Position numbers and translations under genes: made by a program
Part shown: positions 37,401-45,439 of the stretch, one piece after another
Numbering within the stretch: the stretch's first letter is position 1
How the letters are laid out: the number at the start of each line of letters is the position of its first letter
Assembly (NCBI RefSeq): GCF_006715485.1
Contig: NZ_VFNH01000001.1
Location: 2,046,001-2,110,000, forward strand
Direction of reading: 5' to 3'
Source: Herbaspirillum sp. SJZ107
GTDB taxonomy: Bacteria > Pseudomonadota > Gammaproteobacteria > Burkholderiales > Burkholderiaceae_D
DNA: 64,000 bases
Notes under the pieces: generated by a model
Databases searched by the model: none
Told to the model about the DNA's origin: nothing
What the model saw: the letters and a program-made list of their open reading frames with translations, nothing else

Positions 37401-39281
37401 CGCGACCGCAACCAGGCTGGCCTGCTGGTGTCGCGCCGCCAGCTGAGCCGCTACGCCGACTACGACATCGAGCCGCTGACCGGCCGCATCCTGTTCCGCG
37501 CTCCGATCGCCAGCCTGGACGCCGACCTCAACCCGGTGACCATCCGCATCAGCTATGAAGTCGACCAGGGCAACCCGAACTTCTGGATCGCCGGCGCCGC
37601 CGCCCAATACCAGATCAACAAGGCGGTCGAGATCGGCGCCAGCTACGTCACCGACAAGAACCCGTCGGCCGCAACCCAGCTGGCCAGCGTCAACGCCACC
37701 CTGCGCCCGGACGACAAGACCGTGGTCAACCTGGAAGGCGCCCGCATGGACAAGTCGGACGTGGCCGGCCGCGCTGCCCGCATCGACGCCACCCGCAAGG
37801 ATGGCAAGCTGGAAAGCCGCGTCTACTTCGGCCGCGCCGACGGCAACTTCGACAACCCGGCCGCCAGCCTGCCCAAGGGCCGCGCCGAAGGCGGCGCCCG
37901 GGTCACCTGGCGTGCCGACGAGCGCACCAGCTTCGGCGGCGAAGTCATCCACACCGCCGACCTGACCACCGGCGCCTCGCGCGACGGCGCCGAGCTGCAG
38001 GCCGGTCATGCCTTCGGCAACGGCATCCGCGTCGAGGGTGGCGTCCGTCGTGCCCACGAAAATGCAGCCGGCGGCACCGTGCTGGCCCAGCCCGACCTGA
38101 CCAGCCTGCGCGCCAAGGTCGCGGCCCAGGTGCCGGGCCTGCCGCAGGCCGGCGTGTTCGTCGAAGCCGAGCAGGACGTGCGCGACAGCACCCGCCGCAT
38201 GGTGGCCCTGGGCGGCGATTACCGCCTGGCCGGCGGCAGCCGCCTCTACGGCCGTCACGAGCTGATCAGCAGCCTGGGTTCGAACTACGACCTGAACGCC
38301 GGCCAGCAGCGCAACGCCACCGTGTTCGGTATCGATTCCGACTACATGAAGGACGGCCGCGTGTTCACCGAATACCGTGCCCGCGGCGCCAACAGCGGTG
38401 TCGCCAGCCTCGACGGCCGCCAGGCGGAGGCCGCCCTCGGCCTGCGCAACCTGTGGACCGTGGCCGACGGCGTGCGCATGAACACCAGCCTGGAACGCGT
38501 TAAAGTTTTGGCCGGCAACGCCGCAAACGAGTCGGTGGCCGCTGCCGTCGCCGTCGACTACAGCCGCGACCCTGCGTTCCGCGCCAACAGCCGCCTGGAA
38601 GTGCGCCATGCCGAAGACAGCAACAGCGTACTAAGCACGATCGGCGTCGCCTACAAACTGAGCGAGACCTGGGCCCTGCTGGGCAAGAACACCCTGGCCG
38701 CCACCCACAGCAAGGGCGGCAGCCTGAACGACGGCAGCAGCAAGGTCACCGACCTGTTCCAGGCCGGCGTCGCCTACCGTGCCCTGGCAACCCTGGGCTG
38801 GAACGGCCTGGCCAAGTACGAGTACAAGCTGGCCCGCGATACCGGCCTGGCCGACCTCGAGCGCGCAGTGCACGCGATCGGCATCACCGCCAACTGGCAG
38901 CCGCGCGCCGCGACCCTGTTCAGCGCCCGCTACGCCGCCAAGGTGGCCCAGGACCGCTCGGGCGGCCTCGACACCCGCTCGGTGGCCCAGCTGTTCGCCG
39001 CCCGCGTGACCCAGGAACTGAAGCGCGACTGGGACCTCGGCGCCAGCCTGCAGATGCTGGTCGACGGCGGCACCCGCGGCCGCCAGTTCGCCGCCGGCCT
39101 GGAAGCCGGCTACCAGCTGCGCAAGAACATGTGGGTCTCGGCCGGCTACAACCTGCTCGGCTTCCGCGAGCCGGACCTGGCCAGCGCCGATGCCACCGCG
39201 CGCGGCGTGTACCTGCGCCTGCGCATGAAGTTCGACGAACGCACGCTGGAAGGCCTGCTGTCGCCGCAAGCATCCCACTAA
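34428..39281 (+). CDS. Giant outer-membrane protein: DUF11, SdrD-B-like and Ig-like domains plus predicted C-terminal beta-barrel
   Basis: 1617-residue protein. ATG at 34428 gives a signal peptide (LYCLLIALSCAYGIASA). Order: N-terminal sandwich (30-150); a carboxypeptidase-regulatory-like fold (about 180-285, DPAGVVFDSSTGLPIAGARV); DUF11 (about 300-420, LEKTASRADAEVGDFVDYTI); an SdrD-B-like domain (about 435-510, VGSIFADCDGDKLKGALEPG); a Glu/Ala-rich linker; Big_1/invasin-like Ig domain (about 680-790, GRSLAAVRLRLEDENGVPVA). From about 840 to the end the sequence alternates polar and hydrophobic residues with Gly/aromatic turns (YLRADRNKSYLLYGDF, FWIAGAAAQYQINKAVEIGA, VYLRLRMKFDERTLEG), as in an outer-membrane barrel. 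It could anchor or export the neighbouring DUF11 proteins. Domain identities are by eye; the function is unknown. Confidence 0.8.
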   Translation: MKRTLRQIALYCLLIALSCAYGIASAAVTNRASVTFDDPVRGNVTQQSNKVRAIQPQTISYFTGSDYGTSAKIGVPGQRLYVQAEASACNADPEIAETVDITIASQKTGDDETFVATETGPDTGIFRVNTPLVTAPVDNEGAQDGDTTVHTTKNDSLVATVKDCGTGPATTAILIDPAGVVFDSSTGLPIAGARVTLIDVTGAGNGGAPGAAAIVIALDGVSPAPSSVVTDADGMFQFPLVGASLYRLQVVPPKNYTFPSKVEAGKLAGNRTIQLYGSYGANFTVSAATGAVTLDVPLDPIPGTMYLEKTASRADAEVGDFVDYTIRIHNTAEIDLSGVKVIDELPAGFSLVPGTVRLDGVAVADPDGLRGPSLTFAAGTIGTKGESVLRYRVRIGAGALQGDGINRAHATSEAPAAFTSTVAAAKVKVSAGVFSEKAYIVGSIFADCDGDKLKGALEPGVPGVRVYLEDGSYAVTDASGRYSFADLRPRTHVAKVDPSTLPQGAALAILGNRNAGDAGSRFVDLHDGELGKADFAIAACTPALREAIAARRNAAQAQERAETAKAAVPAAPKAAQAAQAIDLNTLDNSLGFVGIDNGAVLPRALANVRIKGTAGSTFTLSASGKAVDDKQVGKRSTVASRQLESWEFVGVALQPGKNVLEVSQRDQFGNARGSQRIEVIAPGKLARLRLDLDKASIAADGRSLAAVRLRLEDENGVPVAERTAVTIDATRGSWEQADLDPREPGLQLFVEGGKTELALRAPKEAGEAGIKATSGTLEAATRVDFVPDLRPLVAAGLVDGALSLKSIKGNVGKPAREFNGFEDALRSLSETKNGATLDAGARAAVFAKGQVAKDTLLTLSYDSDKVNDQPLFRDLDPTLNYPAYGDNAQRGFDAQSTGRLYLRADRNKSYLLYGDFTPPGATPARNLGAYNRSLNGLRNHYEANGLSVDAFVSRASTRQLVEEIAANGTSGPYHTASGSMVLNSERIEIIVRDRNQAGLLVSRRQLSRYADYDIEPLTGRILFRAPIASLDADLNPVTIRISYEVDQGNPNFWIAGAAAQYQINKAVEIGASYVTDKNPSAATQLASVNATLRPDDKTVVNLEGARMDKSDVAGRAARIDATRKDGKLESRVYFGRADGNFDNPAASLPKGRAEGGARVTWRADERTSFGGEVIHTADLTTGASRDGAELQAGHAFGNGIRVEGGVRRAHENAAGGTVLAQPDLTSLRAKVAAQVPGLPQAGVFVEAEQDVRDSTRRMVALGGDYRLAGGSRLYGRHELISSLGSNYDLNAGQQRNATVFGIDSDYMKDGRVFTEYRARGANSGVASLDGRQAEAALGLRNLWTVADGVRMNTSLERVKVLAGNAANESVAAAVAVDYSRDPAFRANSRLEVRHAEDSNSVLSTIGVAYKLSETWALLGKNTLAATHSKGGSLNDGSSKVTDLFQAGVAYRALATLGWNGLAKYEYKLARDTGLADLERAVHAIGITANWQPRAATLFSARYAAKVAQDRSGGLDTRSVAQLFAARVTQELKRDWDLGASLQMLVDGGTRGRQFAAGLEAGYQLRKNMWVSAGYNLLGFREPDLASADATARGVYLRLRMKFDERTLEGLLSPQASH

Positions 39282-39307
39282 TATATAGACAGATAGAGAA
39301 CGCAACC

Positions 39308-41017
39308 ATGAACCCGATCGGCATCCGCTCCGCTCTTCCGCGCCTGCTCATGGCCTTCGTGCTGCTTGCCGCGACCCTGGTGGCGGCCCTCGCCGGCGCG
39401 CCGGCGCGCGCCGCCTGCAGCATCGGCGCCTGCGTCACGGCCGGCCCGCGCCTGGCCAGCGTCGACACCCAGCAGGCCGCCCTGCTGAACCCCTTGCTGG
39501 GCGGCCTGCTGGGTTCCAGCCTGAACCTGGGGGTAGCCGACTGGAACACGCTGGCCCAGGGCGACGTCAAGGTACTCGGCTTCCTGAACGCGCTGCAGGC
39601 CACCACCAACACATCGACCCCGGCGCAAGCGCTGAATGCCAACGTCGGCATCGGCCAGGTCGCCGCGGCGCTGGGCGCGGCCGCCAATGCGGAAGCCAAC
39701 ACCAGCCTGGCCGGGGTGCTGAACGCCCTGTCCTCGCGCCTGGCCGGCAGCGGCGCCACCGTGCGCGTCGGCGACCTGTTCAAGCTGAATGCCGACACCG
39801 GTGCGCTGGCCGGCTCGACCCTGAACGCGCTCGACATGCTGACCGGCCTGATCCAGCTCTACAATTACAAGAACGTGCTGACCACCCCGCAGCCGGTCGG
39901 CATTTCCGGCGGTGCGCTGGGCCAGGCCGGGCTGGTCAACAACCTGCAGCTGTACGCCCAGGTAATCGAGCCGCCTGTGTACACCTGCGGCCCGGCCGGC
40001 ACCCAGTTCCACTCCGCCGCGATCCGCCTCAAGCTCAAGCTCGACCTGGTGACGCTGACGCCGGTCACCAACACGCTGAACGCCGTGCCGGGCGTGACCA
40101 GCGCCTCGGTCGCGATCAGCCGCCTCGACGTCTACCTCGAAACCGCCCGCGGCGAAGGCAGCCTGGCCGCCATCGATGCCGCCGCCAAGGCCGTGACCCT
40201 GCAGGTGGCGCCGGGCGTGGCCGACGCCTACGTCGGCAGCATCGCCGACAGCGTGTTCTTCAACCGCACGCGCACCTTGTCGGCGGCCGACGTCGACTAT
40301 GGCCAGATCGGCACCCTGGTGCTGAACGGCGTCAACGTCGCGCTCGAAGTCAAGAGCACGGCGCGCGGCCAGGCACCCTTCGCCACCAGCGTGACGCTGT
40401 CCGGCACCTTCCCGCAGAGCCGCACCGTCAGCACCAGCACCGCCTTCGTCACCGGCCTGACCAACAGCCTGGTGAACAACCTGGCGCTGCGCACCACCAT
40501 CCTGAGCACCGGTTTGTCCAGCCTGATACTGGCCCCGGTCGCCAACCTGCTCAGCGGCGCGCTGCAGCCGGTGCTGACGACCCTGATCGTCAATACGCTG
40601 TCGCCGGTCCTGACGCAGGTGCTGACGGGCATCGCCGACCCGCTCCTGAAACTGCTGGGCATCGGCCTGGGCCAGATGACGGTGAGCGTCACAGGCATCT
40701 GCCAGGCCTGCGACGATTTCAAGCTGACCAAGGCGGTCGACAAGACGGACGCGCTGCCCGGCAGCCTCATCACGTACACCATCACTTACCAGAACGTCGG
40801 CCAGACCACACTGAGCGGCCTGAAGGTGCAGGACGCCACGCCCGCCTTCACGATCTACAACGCCGGCGGCTGCGGTACGCTGGGCGCCGGCCTCGCCACC
40901 TGCAGCCTGGGCACCCAGCCGGCTGCGGGCGCCACCGGCCCGCTGGTCTGGACCTTCAACGGCAGCTTGGCGCCGGGCGCCAGCGGCAGCGTCAGTTTTA
41001 CGGTGACCGTGCAATGA
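39308..41017 (+). CDS. Secreted protein with C-terminal DUF11 domain, last of the surface operon
   Basis: 569-residue exported protein starting 26 bases after the giant barrel gene. Signal peptide: LLMAFVLLAATLVAALAGAPARA. Cys pairs (CSIGAC, VYTCG, CQACDD, GCGTLGAGLATC) suggest disulfides. Residues about 35-480 form a long Ala/Leu/Asn/Thr-rich region with repeated hydrophobic stretches (LLNPLLGGLLGSSLNLGV, LSTGLSSLILAPVANLL, VLTQVLTGIADPLLKLLGIG) that I do not recognise. The last 90 residues are a DUF11 unit: DALPGSLITYTITYQNVGQ, then LAPGASGSVSFTVTVQ. The operon probably ends with the hairpin at 41053-41077. The protein may be the adhesive or polymerising partner of the barrel protein; this is speculation from context. 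Confidence 0.78.
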   Translation: MNPIGIRSALPRLLMAFVLLAATLVAALAGAPARAACSIGACVTAGPRLASVDTQQAALLNPLLGGLLGSSLNLGVADWNTLAQGDVKVLGFLNALQATTNTSTPAQALNANVGIGQVAAALGAAANAEANTSLAGVLNALSSRLAGSGATVRVGDLFKLNADTGALAGSTLNALDMLTGLIQLYNYKNVLTTPQPVGISGGALGQAGLVNNLQLYAQVIEPPVYTCGPAGTQFHSAAIRLKLKLDLVTLTPVTNTLNAVPGVTSASVAISRLDVYLETARGEGSLAAIDAAAKAVTLQVAPGVADAYVGSIADSVFFNRTRTLSAADVDYGQIGTLVLNGVNVALEVKSTARGQAPFATSVTLSGTFPQSRTVSTSTAFVTGLTNSLVNNLALRTTILSTGLSSLILAPVANLLSGALQPVLTTLIVNTLSPVLTQVLTGIADPLLKLLGIGLGQMTVSVTGICQACDDFKLTKAVDKTDALPGSLITYTITYQNVGQTTLSGLKVQDATPAFTIYNAGGCGTLGAGLATCSLGTQPAAGATGPLVWTFNGSLAPGASGSVSFTVTVQ

Positions 41018-41052
41018 TGTCAGGCTTGTTCGACGCCCGGTAGCGATGTGTG

Positions 41053-41077
41053 GGGGAAAGGAGACTTCCCCTGTTTT
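41053..41077 (+). terminator. Probable terminator of the surface-protein operon
   Basis: GGGGAA (41053-41058) pairs with TTCCCC (41066-41071), followed by TGTTTT. The stem is short, so read-through into the second HTH-receiver gene is possible. Confidence 0.5.
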
Positions 41078-41148
41078 GCGGTGTCGCCGGTGTCGAAGAA
41101 TGTGTCAAAAACTTGACGTTCGACACCAAAACGTTAAAATCGATAAAT

Positions 41149-41823
41149 ATGAAAATTGCCGCACATAACTATTCCAACGAGACCGACACCGGCGCCACCC
41201 TCCCGGGGGCAGACGACTTCTGTTCGACCAAGCAGGCCGCCAGCATCATCGGCGTATCGCACCGCACGATCCAACTGTGGGTCGAGAGCGGCATCCTGCA
41301 AGCCTGGAAGACCGCCGGCGGGCATCGCCGCATCACCATGCAGTCGGTGAGCAGGCTGGTCGACCAACGCCGCGAAGCGCTGGCGCCCTCCGCCGCCGTG
41401 CCCGTGGCACAACAGTCGACGCCCAGCACGCGCAAGAAAGTGCTGGTGGTCGACGACGACACCACGCTGCTGCGCCTGTACGAGCTGGAGATGATGGGGT
41501 GGGACGTGCCGATCGACATCATCAAGGCCCAGAACGGCTTTGAAGCGCTGATCAGGATCGGCGCCGACAAGCCCGACCTGCTGATCAGCGACCTCAGCAT
41601 GCCCGGCATGGACGGCTTCCGCATGATCCGCACCCTGCGCCTGGACCCGGCGCACGCCGCCATGGCGATCGTCGTCGTGAGCGGCCTGGACAAAGCCACG
41701 GTAGGCTCGATGGGCTTGCCGGCCGATATACCCTTCTTCTCGAAACCGGTCCCCTTCCGGGACCTGCGTGAAGCCGTCGTACGTGTGCTGCTGCCTGTCC
41801 AGGCTGGCGCAGTGGAGCACTGA
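41149..41823 (+). CDS. Response regulator: excisionase/MerR-like HTH fused to receiver domain (second paralogue)
   Basis: 224-residue paralogue of the gene at 31567. The HTH (about 25-62) reads FCSTKQAASIIGVSHRTIQL, then WVESGILQAWKTAGGHRRI, almost identical to the first copy in the recognition helix and wing, so the two should bind similar DNA. The receiver (about 96-215) has VVDDD, phosphoacceptor Asp148 in LLISDLSMPGMDG, VVSGLD and FSKPVPF. ATG at 41149 is the only sensible start; the longer frame upstream passes through the terminator region. A histidine kinase follows 30 bases downstream and a lone receiver after that, so it belongs to a phosphorelay-like set. Divergent N-termini and linkers suggest an old duplication. 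Confidence 0.85.
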   Translation: MKIAAHNYSNETDTGATLPGADDFCSTKQAASIIGVSHRTIQLWVESGILQAWKTAGGHRRITMQSVSRLVDQRREALAPSAAVPVAQQSTPSTRKKVLVVDDDTTLLRLYELEMMGWDVPIDIIKAQNGFEALIRIGADKPDLLISDLSMPGMDGFRMIRTLRLDPAHAAMAIVVVSGLDKATVGSMGLPADIPFFSKPVPFRDLREAVVRVLLPVQAGAVEH

Positions 41824-41853
41824 CACAACCGCAACATTATCGAATGTTTTCAT

Positions 41854-43422
41854 ATGCTGGCATCGCCCGTGCCCCAAGAGGAAGCGCATCGGCTGCAGGT
41901 CCTGCTTGACCTGAACATCCTCGACACCGCCCCCGACGAACGTTTCGACCGGATCACCCGCATGGCTGCGCGCCTGTTCGCGGTGCCGGTCGCGATGGTC
42001 ACGCTGATCGACGCCAAGCGCCAATGGTTCAAGTCGCGCGTCGGCCTGCCGTTCGCAGAGACCGAACGCAGCATCTCGTTCTGCGCCCATACCATCCTGC
42101 AGGACGGCGCCATGGTGGTGGAGGATGCGGCCTGCGACGAGCGCTTCGCCGCCAATCCCTTCGTGACCGAACACGGCGCGCGCTTCTACGCCGGTTATCC
42201 GCTGGCGGCACCGGACGGCAGCCGCATCGGCACCGTCTGCATCCTGGACACCTCACCGCGCGGCCTCGACGACGAGCAGCGCGCGCTGCTGCGCGACCTG
42301 GCCGGCATGGTCTCCAACGAAATCGCCGCGGCCGAACTGCGCCGCGCCCATGATCGGCGCAGCGACAGCGATGCCTGGATGCGCGGACTGCTCGAACACA
42401 TCCCCGACGGCGTACTGATGCTCGACCGCGCCGGCAGCGTCATCTGCGGCAATCCAGCGGCGGAGCACATGTTCGGCTCGGACACCGGAGGACTGGCCGG
42501 CCGCCGCGCCGCCGCACTGCTGGGCGAGGATGCTTCGGTGCTGCTCGACCCGGAACACAGCCCGGACGCGCCGCCGCAGGAGGGCGGCGGCCACCGCCTG
42601 GACGGCTCGACCTTCCCGATCGAAGTCAAGGTGGCGCCGATGTGCCTGGTCGGCCAGCAGCGCTACGCCGTGATCGTGCGCGACGTCACCCGCCAGCACG
42701 AACTGGCGCAGCGCAATCGCGCCACCGAGGAGCGCCGGCGCAAGCATTTCACCACCGCCACCCACGAACTGCGCACGCCGATGGCGAGCATCCTCGGTTT
42801 TTCCGAACTGCTGCTCAAGCGCGACTTCGACGCCGACACCAGCCGCGAGCTGCTCGACATCATCCACCGCCAGGCCGCCCGCCTGGTCGACCTGATCAAC
42901 CAGATGCTCGACCTGGCACGTATCGAGGCCGGCGGCACCGCAGGCCTGAGCATCGGCCGCGTCAACGTGGCCGAACTGGTGGAATCGACGCTGTCCGCGT
43001 TGGACGGGCTGGGCCAGAACCACCGCATCCGTACCGAGCTCGAAGACGGCTTGCCGGCGATCGCGGCCGACCCGGCCAAGATGCAGCAGGCGCTGACGAA
43101 TATCGTCAGCAACGCCATCAAGTACTCGAGCGAGGGCAGCCCGATCGACATCAGCACGGCGGCCCTGCGCCACAATGCTAAACTCATGGTGGCGATCCGG
43201 GTCGCGGACCGCGGGATCGGCATGACCCCGGAACAACAGGCGCACATCTTCGACGCGTTCTACCGCGCCGGCGACGCCCAGAACGTACAAGGCAGTGGAC
43301 TCGGCATGACCATCTTCAAGGAAATCATCGAACTGCACGGCGGCCACGCCGACATCGAATCGCGTCCCGGTGCCGGTACCGCGGTGACCGTCTGGCTCCC
43401 GGCGTTGCCCGATCATGGATAA
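41854..43422 (+). CDS. GAF-PAS sensor histidine kinase
   Basis: 522-residue soluble kinase with no membrane segment. A GAF domain (about 20-160: LNILDTAPDERFDRITRMAA, SISFCAHTI, GARFYAGYPL) is followed by a PAS domain (about 175-290: LLEHIPDGVLMLDRAGSVIC). HisKA then carries phospho-acceptor His304 in TTATHELRTPMASILG. HATPase_c shows the N-box IVSNAIKYSS, G1 DRGIGM and G2 GSGLGMTI. The GAF subgroup beginning with LNILDT/FDRIT is common in light, redox or stress kinases, but no chromophore Cys can be assigned. Located between two receiver genes, it probably phosphorylates them. Its stop overlaps the next gene by 8 bases. Confidence 0.9.
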   Translation: MLASPVPQEEAHRLQVLLDLNILDTAPDERFDRITRMAARLFAVPVAMVTLIDAKRQWFKSRVGLPFAETERSISFCAHTILQDGAMVVEDAACDERFAANPFVTEHGARFYAGYPLAAPDGSRIGTVCILDTSPRGLDDEQRALLRDLAGMVSNEIAAAELRRAHDRRSDSDAWMRGLLEHIPDGVLMLDRAGSVICGNPAAEHMFGSDTGGLAGRRAAALLGEDASVLLDPEHSPDAPPQEGGGHRLDGSTFPIEVKVAPMCLVGQQRYAVIVRDVTRQHELAQRNRATEERRRKHFTTATHELRTPMASILGFSELLLKRDFDADTSRELLDIIHRQAARLVDLINQMLDLARIEAGGTAGLSIGRVNVAELVESTLSALDGLGQNHRIRTELEDGLPAIAADPAKMQQALTNIVSNAIKYSSEGSPIDISTAALRHNAKLMVAIRVADRGIGMTPEQQAHIFDAFYRAGDAQNVQGSGLGMTIFKEIIELHGGHADIESRPGAGTAVTVWLPALPDHG

Positions 43423-43786
43423 AACCATCCTCGTCGTCGAGGACCAGGACGATCTGCGCCTGCTGGTCCGCCTCAGCCTGAAATCGCTGGGCCGCGTGGT
43501 GCTCGCCTCGAGCGCCGTCCAGGGCCTCGAGCTGGTCCGCGCCGAAAAGCCCGACCTGGTCACCCTCGACGTCTGGCTGGGCAAGGGCGACAGCGGCCTC
43601 GACGTCTGCCGCGCCATCAAGTCCGATCCGGAAACGCGCCACGTCAAGGTGCTGCTGCTGTCGGCCTGCGGCCAGCAGAGCGACGTCGAGGCCGGCCTGG
43701 CTGCCGGCGCCGACCATTACATCGTCAAGCCCTTCAGCCCGCAAAGCCTGGCCGAAGCCGCTGCCGCACTGCTGGCTGCGGCGTAG
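43415..43786 (+). CDS. Single-domain response regulator
   Basis: 123-residue stand-alone receiver (CheY-like) overlapping the kinase gene by 8 bases, so coupled translation is expected. It has the acidic pair in VVEDQDD, the probable phosphoacceptor Asp in LVTLDVWLGKGDSG, the switch residue in LLLSAC and the conserved Lys in YIVKPFSP. There is no output domain. It may be an intermediate in a relay from the GAF-PAS kinase to the HTH-receiver proteins or may act by protein contact. A strong terminator follows. Confidence 0.88.
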   Translation: MDKTILVVEDQDDLRLLVRLSLKSLGRVVLASSAVQGLELVRAEKPDLVTLDVWLGKGDSGLDVCRAIKSDPETRHVKVLLLSACGQQSDVEAGLAAGADHYIVKPFSPQSLAEAAAALLAAA

Positions 43787-43794
43787 CAGGCGCC

Positions 43795-43834
43795 GGCCGT
43801 GCGATTAGAGGAAAAACTCTAGATCACGGCCTTT
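43795..43834 (+). terminator. Intrinsic terminator after the kinase/receiver genes
   Basis: GGCCGTG (43795-43801) pairs with CACGGCC (43825-43831), with an inner TAGAG/CTCTA helix and a GAAAAA loop, followed by TTT. It begins 9 bases after the stop codon. Confidence 0.7.
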
Positions 43835-44066
43835 CCCTTCCAAGCCGATAAAACTGAAACCGAAACGACGCACTTCGGTCTGTTCAAAATCGTCTTTTTC
43901 CCTTCTCTGCACGTATTTACACAAGAATCCGGTTAAACCCGTAAGGCATGGTATCGTGCACCCTTCCTGTGCATAATCCGCCTTAAAATTCCACAGAGCA
44001 ACTATCGAGTATCATTAGACATCGATCATTTGATCCCATTCAACGGAACAGAAAGGAGACGTCGCA

Positions 44067-44339
44067 ATGAAAAAAATCGCTCTGGGCGCCCTGCTGCTCT
44101 CCGTCTTCGGCTTCGCCAACCCGGCCATCGCCGCCGGCAACGCTGTCGCCACCACCATGCAGGTCAGCTTCGTGATCCAGGAGGCGTGCACCGTGCGCGT
44201 CGCCGACGGCTCGCATGCCGCGCCGGCCGTCAGCTGCGTGCACCAGGCGCCGGTGCAGGTGTCGGCCGCCGCCGGTGCGGCCCAGGCCGAACCGTCGCAG
44301 ACGGTCGCCAGCGCTGACAGCTGGCAGATCTACTTCTGA
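44067..44339 (+). CDS. Small secreted protein resembling a truncated spore-coat-U (SCPU) pilin
   Basis: 90-residue exported protein. AAAGGAGA lies 7 bases before the ATG; the signal peptide is ALLLSVFGFANPAIAA. The mature start, ATTMQVSFVIQEACTVRVAD, resembles the first strand and Cys of SCPU/Csu pilins (VSMKIVADCTI in the pilin at 50519). The sequence then becomes Ala/Gln-rich and ends at SWQIYF, about half the length of a full SCPU domain, with a second Cys in VSCVH. It could be a degraded pilin, a minor subunit or an unrelated small envelope protein. About 280 bases of AT-richer leader precede it. It converges with the next gene with one base between stops. Confidence 0.7.
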   Translation: MKKIALGALLLSVFGFANPAIAAGNAVATTMQVSFVIQEACTVRVADGSHAAPAVSCVHQAPVQVSAAAGAAQAEPSQTVASADSWQIYF

Positions 44340-44340
44340 A

Positions 44341-45333
44341 TCAGGCCAGGCCGGCCCGAAGCGCCGTCGCCGCCGGCAGGCATCCCAATCCCCGCAGCGT
44401 GCGTTCCACCGCCACCTCCAGCGGCGTATGCGGCTCGCTGCCGAGCAGCGCCAGCAGCCCGCTGTTGTCCATCCTGAGCGGCTGCTGCCACAAGTAACGC
44501 ATCTCCTTCATCTCGCGCAGCGTTTCATTGAACGGCGCCGCCAGCGGCAGCAGCCACCACGGAAAGCCGCCGATCCGGGCGTGCACGCCGTGGCGCGCCA
44601 TCGTGCGCCGGATCGCCTCGGCCATGCCGGTGCCATCGGCATCCCAGTGGCCGCTCATGTTGAAACGCGCAAACGGCGGCAGTTCGGCGCGGCGCTCGAC
44701 CAGGGCCACCATGGTGGCGGCGACGTCGGGCAGATACGCCCATTGGTGGCCGACGCCGGCGCGGCCGGGATTGGCGATGCGGGTGACCGGCTTGCCGGGC
44801 TTGACCAGGCCTTGCCCGAACCAGGTATTGCCGGCGCGCGGACCGAAGAAATCGCCGGCGCGCACGACCAGGGCGCGGCCGCCGCGCCGGCCGAACCCTT
44901 CCAGGGCCGCTTCCATCTGCACCCGCAAGGCCCCTTTCCTGGTAAGCGGGCGCTGCGGCGCCTCGTCGCCGGCGCAGGGAAACACGTCGGGTCCATAGTT
45001 GTAGACCGTGCCGGGCAGCACCACCAGCGCCCCGACCGTTGCGGCGGCCGCGATGGTGTTCTCCAGCATCGGCAGCACCTGGCCGGCCCAGTTGCGATAG
45101 CCCGGCGGATTGACCGCGTGCACGATGACGGCGCAGCCCTGGGCCGCAGCCAGTACGTCGCCGGCCGCCATGGCATCACCATGCATCCACGCGATGCCAT
45201 CGCTTGCCTCCCTTTGTGCCGGCCGGCGGGTCAGCGCCCTCACCCGCCAGCCCTTGCCGACCAGTTGCCGCGCCACCTCGCCGCCGATGCCGCCGGTTGC
45301 GCCGAGTACCAATGCCGTATTCCGCTTTTCCAT
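44341..45333 (-). CDS. NAD(P)-binding epimerase/dehydratase-like protein (extended SDR)
   Basis: 330-residue cytosolic protein of the NAD-dependent epimerase/dehydratase (extended short-chain dehydrogenase) group. ATG at 45333 has GGAGG 6 bases upstream. The Rossmann motif ALVLGATGGIGGEVARQLVG is near residue 10. The usual Tyr-x-x-x-Lys is not obvious: the region reads LPGTVYNYGPDVFP, then LTRKGALRVQMEAAL, so the catalytic pair may be displaced and the protein may be an atypical SDR-like oxidoreductase. It is divergently transcribed from the LysR regulator with a 106-base shared promoter region, the classic arrangement of a LysR gene with its target. Confidence 0.82.
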   Translation of the reverse strand: MEKRNTALVLGATGGIGGEVARQLVGKGWRVRALTRRPAQREASDGIAWMHGDAMAAGDVLAAAQGCAVIVHAVNPPGYRNWAGQVLPMLENTIAAAATVGALVVLPGTVYNYGPDVFPCAGDEAPQRPLTRKGALRVQMEAALEGFGRRGGRALVVRAGDFFGPRAGNTWFGQGLVKPGKPVTRIANPGRAGVGHQWAYLPDVAATMVALVERRAELPPFARFNMSGHWDADGTGMAEAIRRTMARHGVHARIGGFPWWLLPLAAPFNETLREMKEMRYLWQQPLRMDNSGLLALLGSEPHTPLEVAVERTLRGLGCLPAATALRAGLA

Positions 45334-45439
45334 GTCTGCCTCCGTGATTGACGATGGAGTCATCCTGAGGCATGCTGGGACTAAATGGAATTGCATGGAA
45401 CGAGAGAGCTGCTATGCAAAAATGTATAGGCCAGCCGGC

